From contig DCHB01000070.1 of the NCBI GenBank assembly GCA_002314685.1, forward strand, positions 1 to 6,019: DNA of 6,019 nucleotides. Direction: 5' to 3'. Source of the stretch: Clostridiales bacterium UBA1763 (lineage in GTDB: Bacteria > Bacillota > Clostridia > Oscillospirales > Oscillospiraceae). The notes beneath the pieces were generated by a model. That model had not been told where the DNA came from. It was given only the letters and a program-made list of their open reading frames with translations, and did not search any database. Of this stretch, positions 5,380 to 6,019 are shown piece by piece. The first letter of the stretch is position 1, and every line of letters begins with the position of its first letter. Made by a program: the position numbers and the translations under genes.

Positions 5380-6019
5380 ATGGCAAAAACAGAAAAACTC
5401 GGTAAGCTGTCGATAACCTTCGGCATCGCTCTTGTGGTTTTCCTGCTTGTTGCATTCCTTGCCGGTCCTACTGCTAATGCAGATGAGATTGAAGAAATCG
5501 TTGATGTTGTTGATTACAACAGTGCTGCCGATATCGTTAATGAGATAGTCAGCACAGGCTCAACCTTTGATCCTGATGACGACTTCTGCTCCAAGGAAGG
5601 CAACAATTTCAAGGGTGGTCCTCACTGGTACCTTCTCATTGAGAACTATCAGTTCCTTCCCGCTGACATTGAGATTACTCTCTGGTCAGACCTTTCGGCT
5701 CCTACCTATTATCAGAAGCTCACTAAGGCAAACCTTTTAGAGCGCCTCGGCTACATTCGTATCCCCGCCGGTGTTCCTGTTTACATCACCACCAATCATG
5801 ATATGGATTGTTGGCGTATGCTTGATGTTACTATCGAAGGTGCATTCATTTTCGATACAAACACAACTCTTCCCGGTATTATCCACAATGATGCTCAGGA
5901 AGTTTACAGTGATGTATGCGGAATCAACGGTCTGCCTATAGGCGGACACATCCTCGGCCTGTGGGTCGGAATTGATGACGAAGGCGATGACGACGCTGAT
6001 GCCGATGCTGACGCTGACG
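5380..6019 (+). CDS. Secreted acidic protein of unknown function, 3' end cut by window
   Basis: An open frame of 213 codons that runs off the window. I do not recognise the family. The N-terminus is a clear signal peptide: basic start (KTEKLGK), hydrophobic core (about residues 11-28) and a likely signal peptidase I cut after ANA (residue 34), so the product should be exported. The mature part is acidic and carries cysteines at C70, C144 and C180. Residues about 80-195 look like a compact beta-rich domain with many aromatic and Gly/Pro residues. From residue 197 it becomes very acidic (DDEGDDD) and enters an Asp-Ala repeat at 205. No LPXTG, dockerin or SLH motif is visible in the part seen. 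The start is supported by AAAGGAGG upstream, by the promoter and by the signal peptide. It is divergent from the flavodoxin gene. Confidence 0.82.
   Translation, partial: MAKTEKLGKLSITFGIALVVFLLVAFLAGPTANADEIEEIVDVVDYNSAADIVNEIVSTGSTFDPDDDFCSKEGNNFKGGPHWYLLIENYQFLPADIEITLWSDLSAPTYYQKLTKANLLERLGYIRIPAGVPVYITTNHDMDCWRMLDVTIEGAFIFDTNTTLPGIIHNDAQEVYSDVCGINGLPIGGHILGLWVGIDDEGDDDADADADAD
5992..6019 (+). repeat. Start of an Asp-Ala (GAYGCN) hexanucleotide repeat inside the secreted protein gene
   Basis: From codon 205 the frame reads D-A-D-A-D-A-D-A-D to the window end. The codons vary (GAC/GAT, GCT/GCC), so the protein pattern is kept while the DNA is not a perfect repeat. It may continue as a charged linker or a cation-binding tail. 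Confidence 0.7.

Overview
The window looks like chromosomal DNA from an anaerobic Gram-positive bacterium of the class Clostridia, probably a gut Oscillospiraceae/Ruminococcaceae type. The support is strong AGGAGG-type ribosome sites, sigma-A-like promoters, an RseC-family protein, an [FeFe]-hydrogenase-related sensor paired with a SpoIIE-type phosphatase, and a membrane-anchored NodB-type polysaccharide deacetylase. This placement rests on gene content only and no taxonomic marker gene is present.

Layout. (1) 43-462 (-) is a small RseC/MucC-family membrane protein. It is divergent from (2) 570-2255 (+), a group-C-like sensory [FeFe] hydrogenase (two ferredoxin-type 4Fe-4S motifs, H-cluster domain, four-Cys Fe-S domain, PAS domain). 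Their two promoters interlock at one shared -35 sequence. (3) 2236-3411 (+) is a PP2C/SpoIIE phosphatase whose start overlaps the end of the hydrogenase gene. A perfect bidirectional terminator at 3414-3448 closes this operon. (4) 3447-4190 (-) is a membrane-anchored polysaccharide deacetylase. (5) 4204-4500 is a palindrome-rich stretch with no convincing gene. It ends, on the minus strand, in a terminator-like hairpin 13 nt before the deacetylase start. (6) 4524-5027 (-) is a flavodoxin-like protein. (7) 5028-5379 is a divergent regulatory region with two promoters, two perfect inverted repeats and a leader of about 150 nt. (8) 5380-6019 (+) is an unrecognised secreted acidic protein, cut by the window end inside an Asp-Ala repeat.

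How the genes work together. The hydrogenase-like protein and the phosphatase form a sensor/output pair. The first probably senses H2 or redox state through its Fe-S centres, and the second probably dephosphorylates a Ser/Thr-phosphorylated target that is not encoded here. The other genes (envelope Fe-S/redox protein, flavodoxin, deacetylase, secreted protein) have no proven link to this pair. The most interesting points are the altered H-cluster pocket of the sensor, the uncharacterised C-terminal domain of the phosphatase, and the structured 4204-4500 element.
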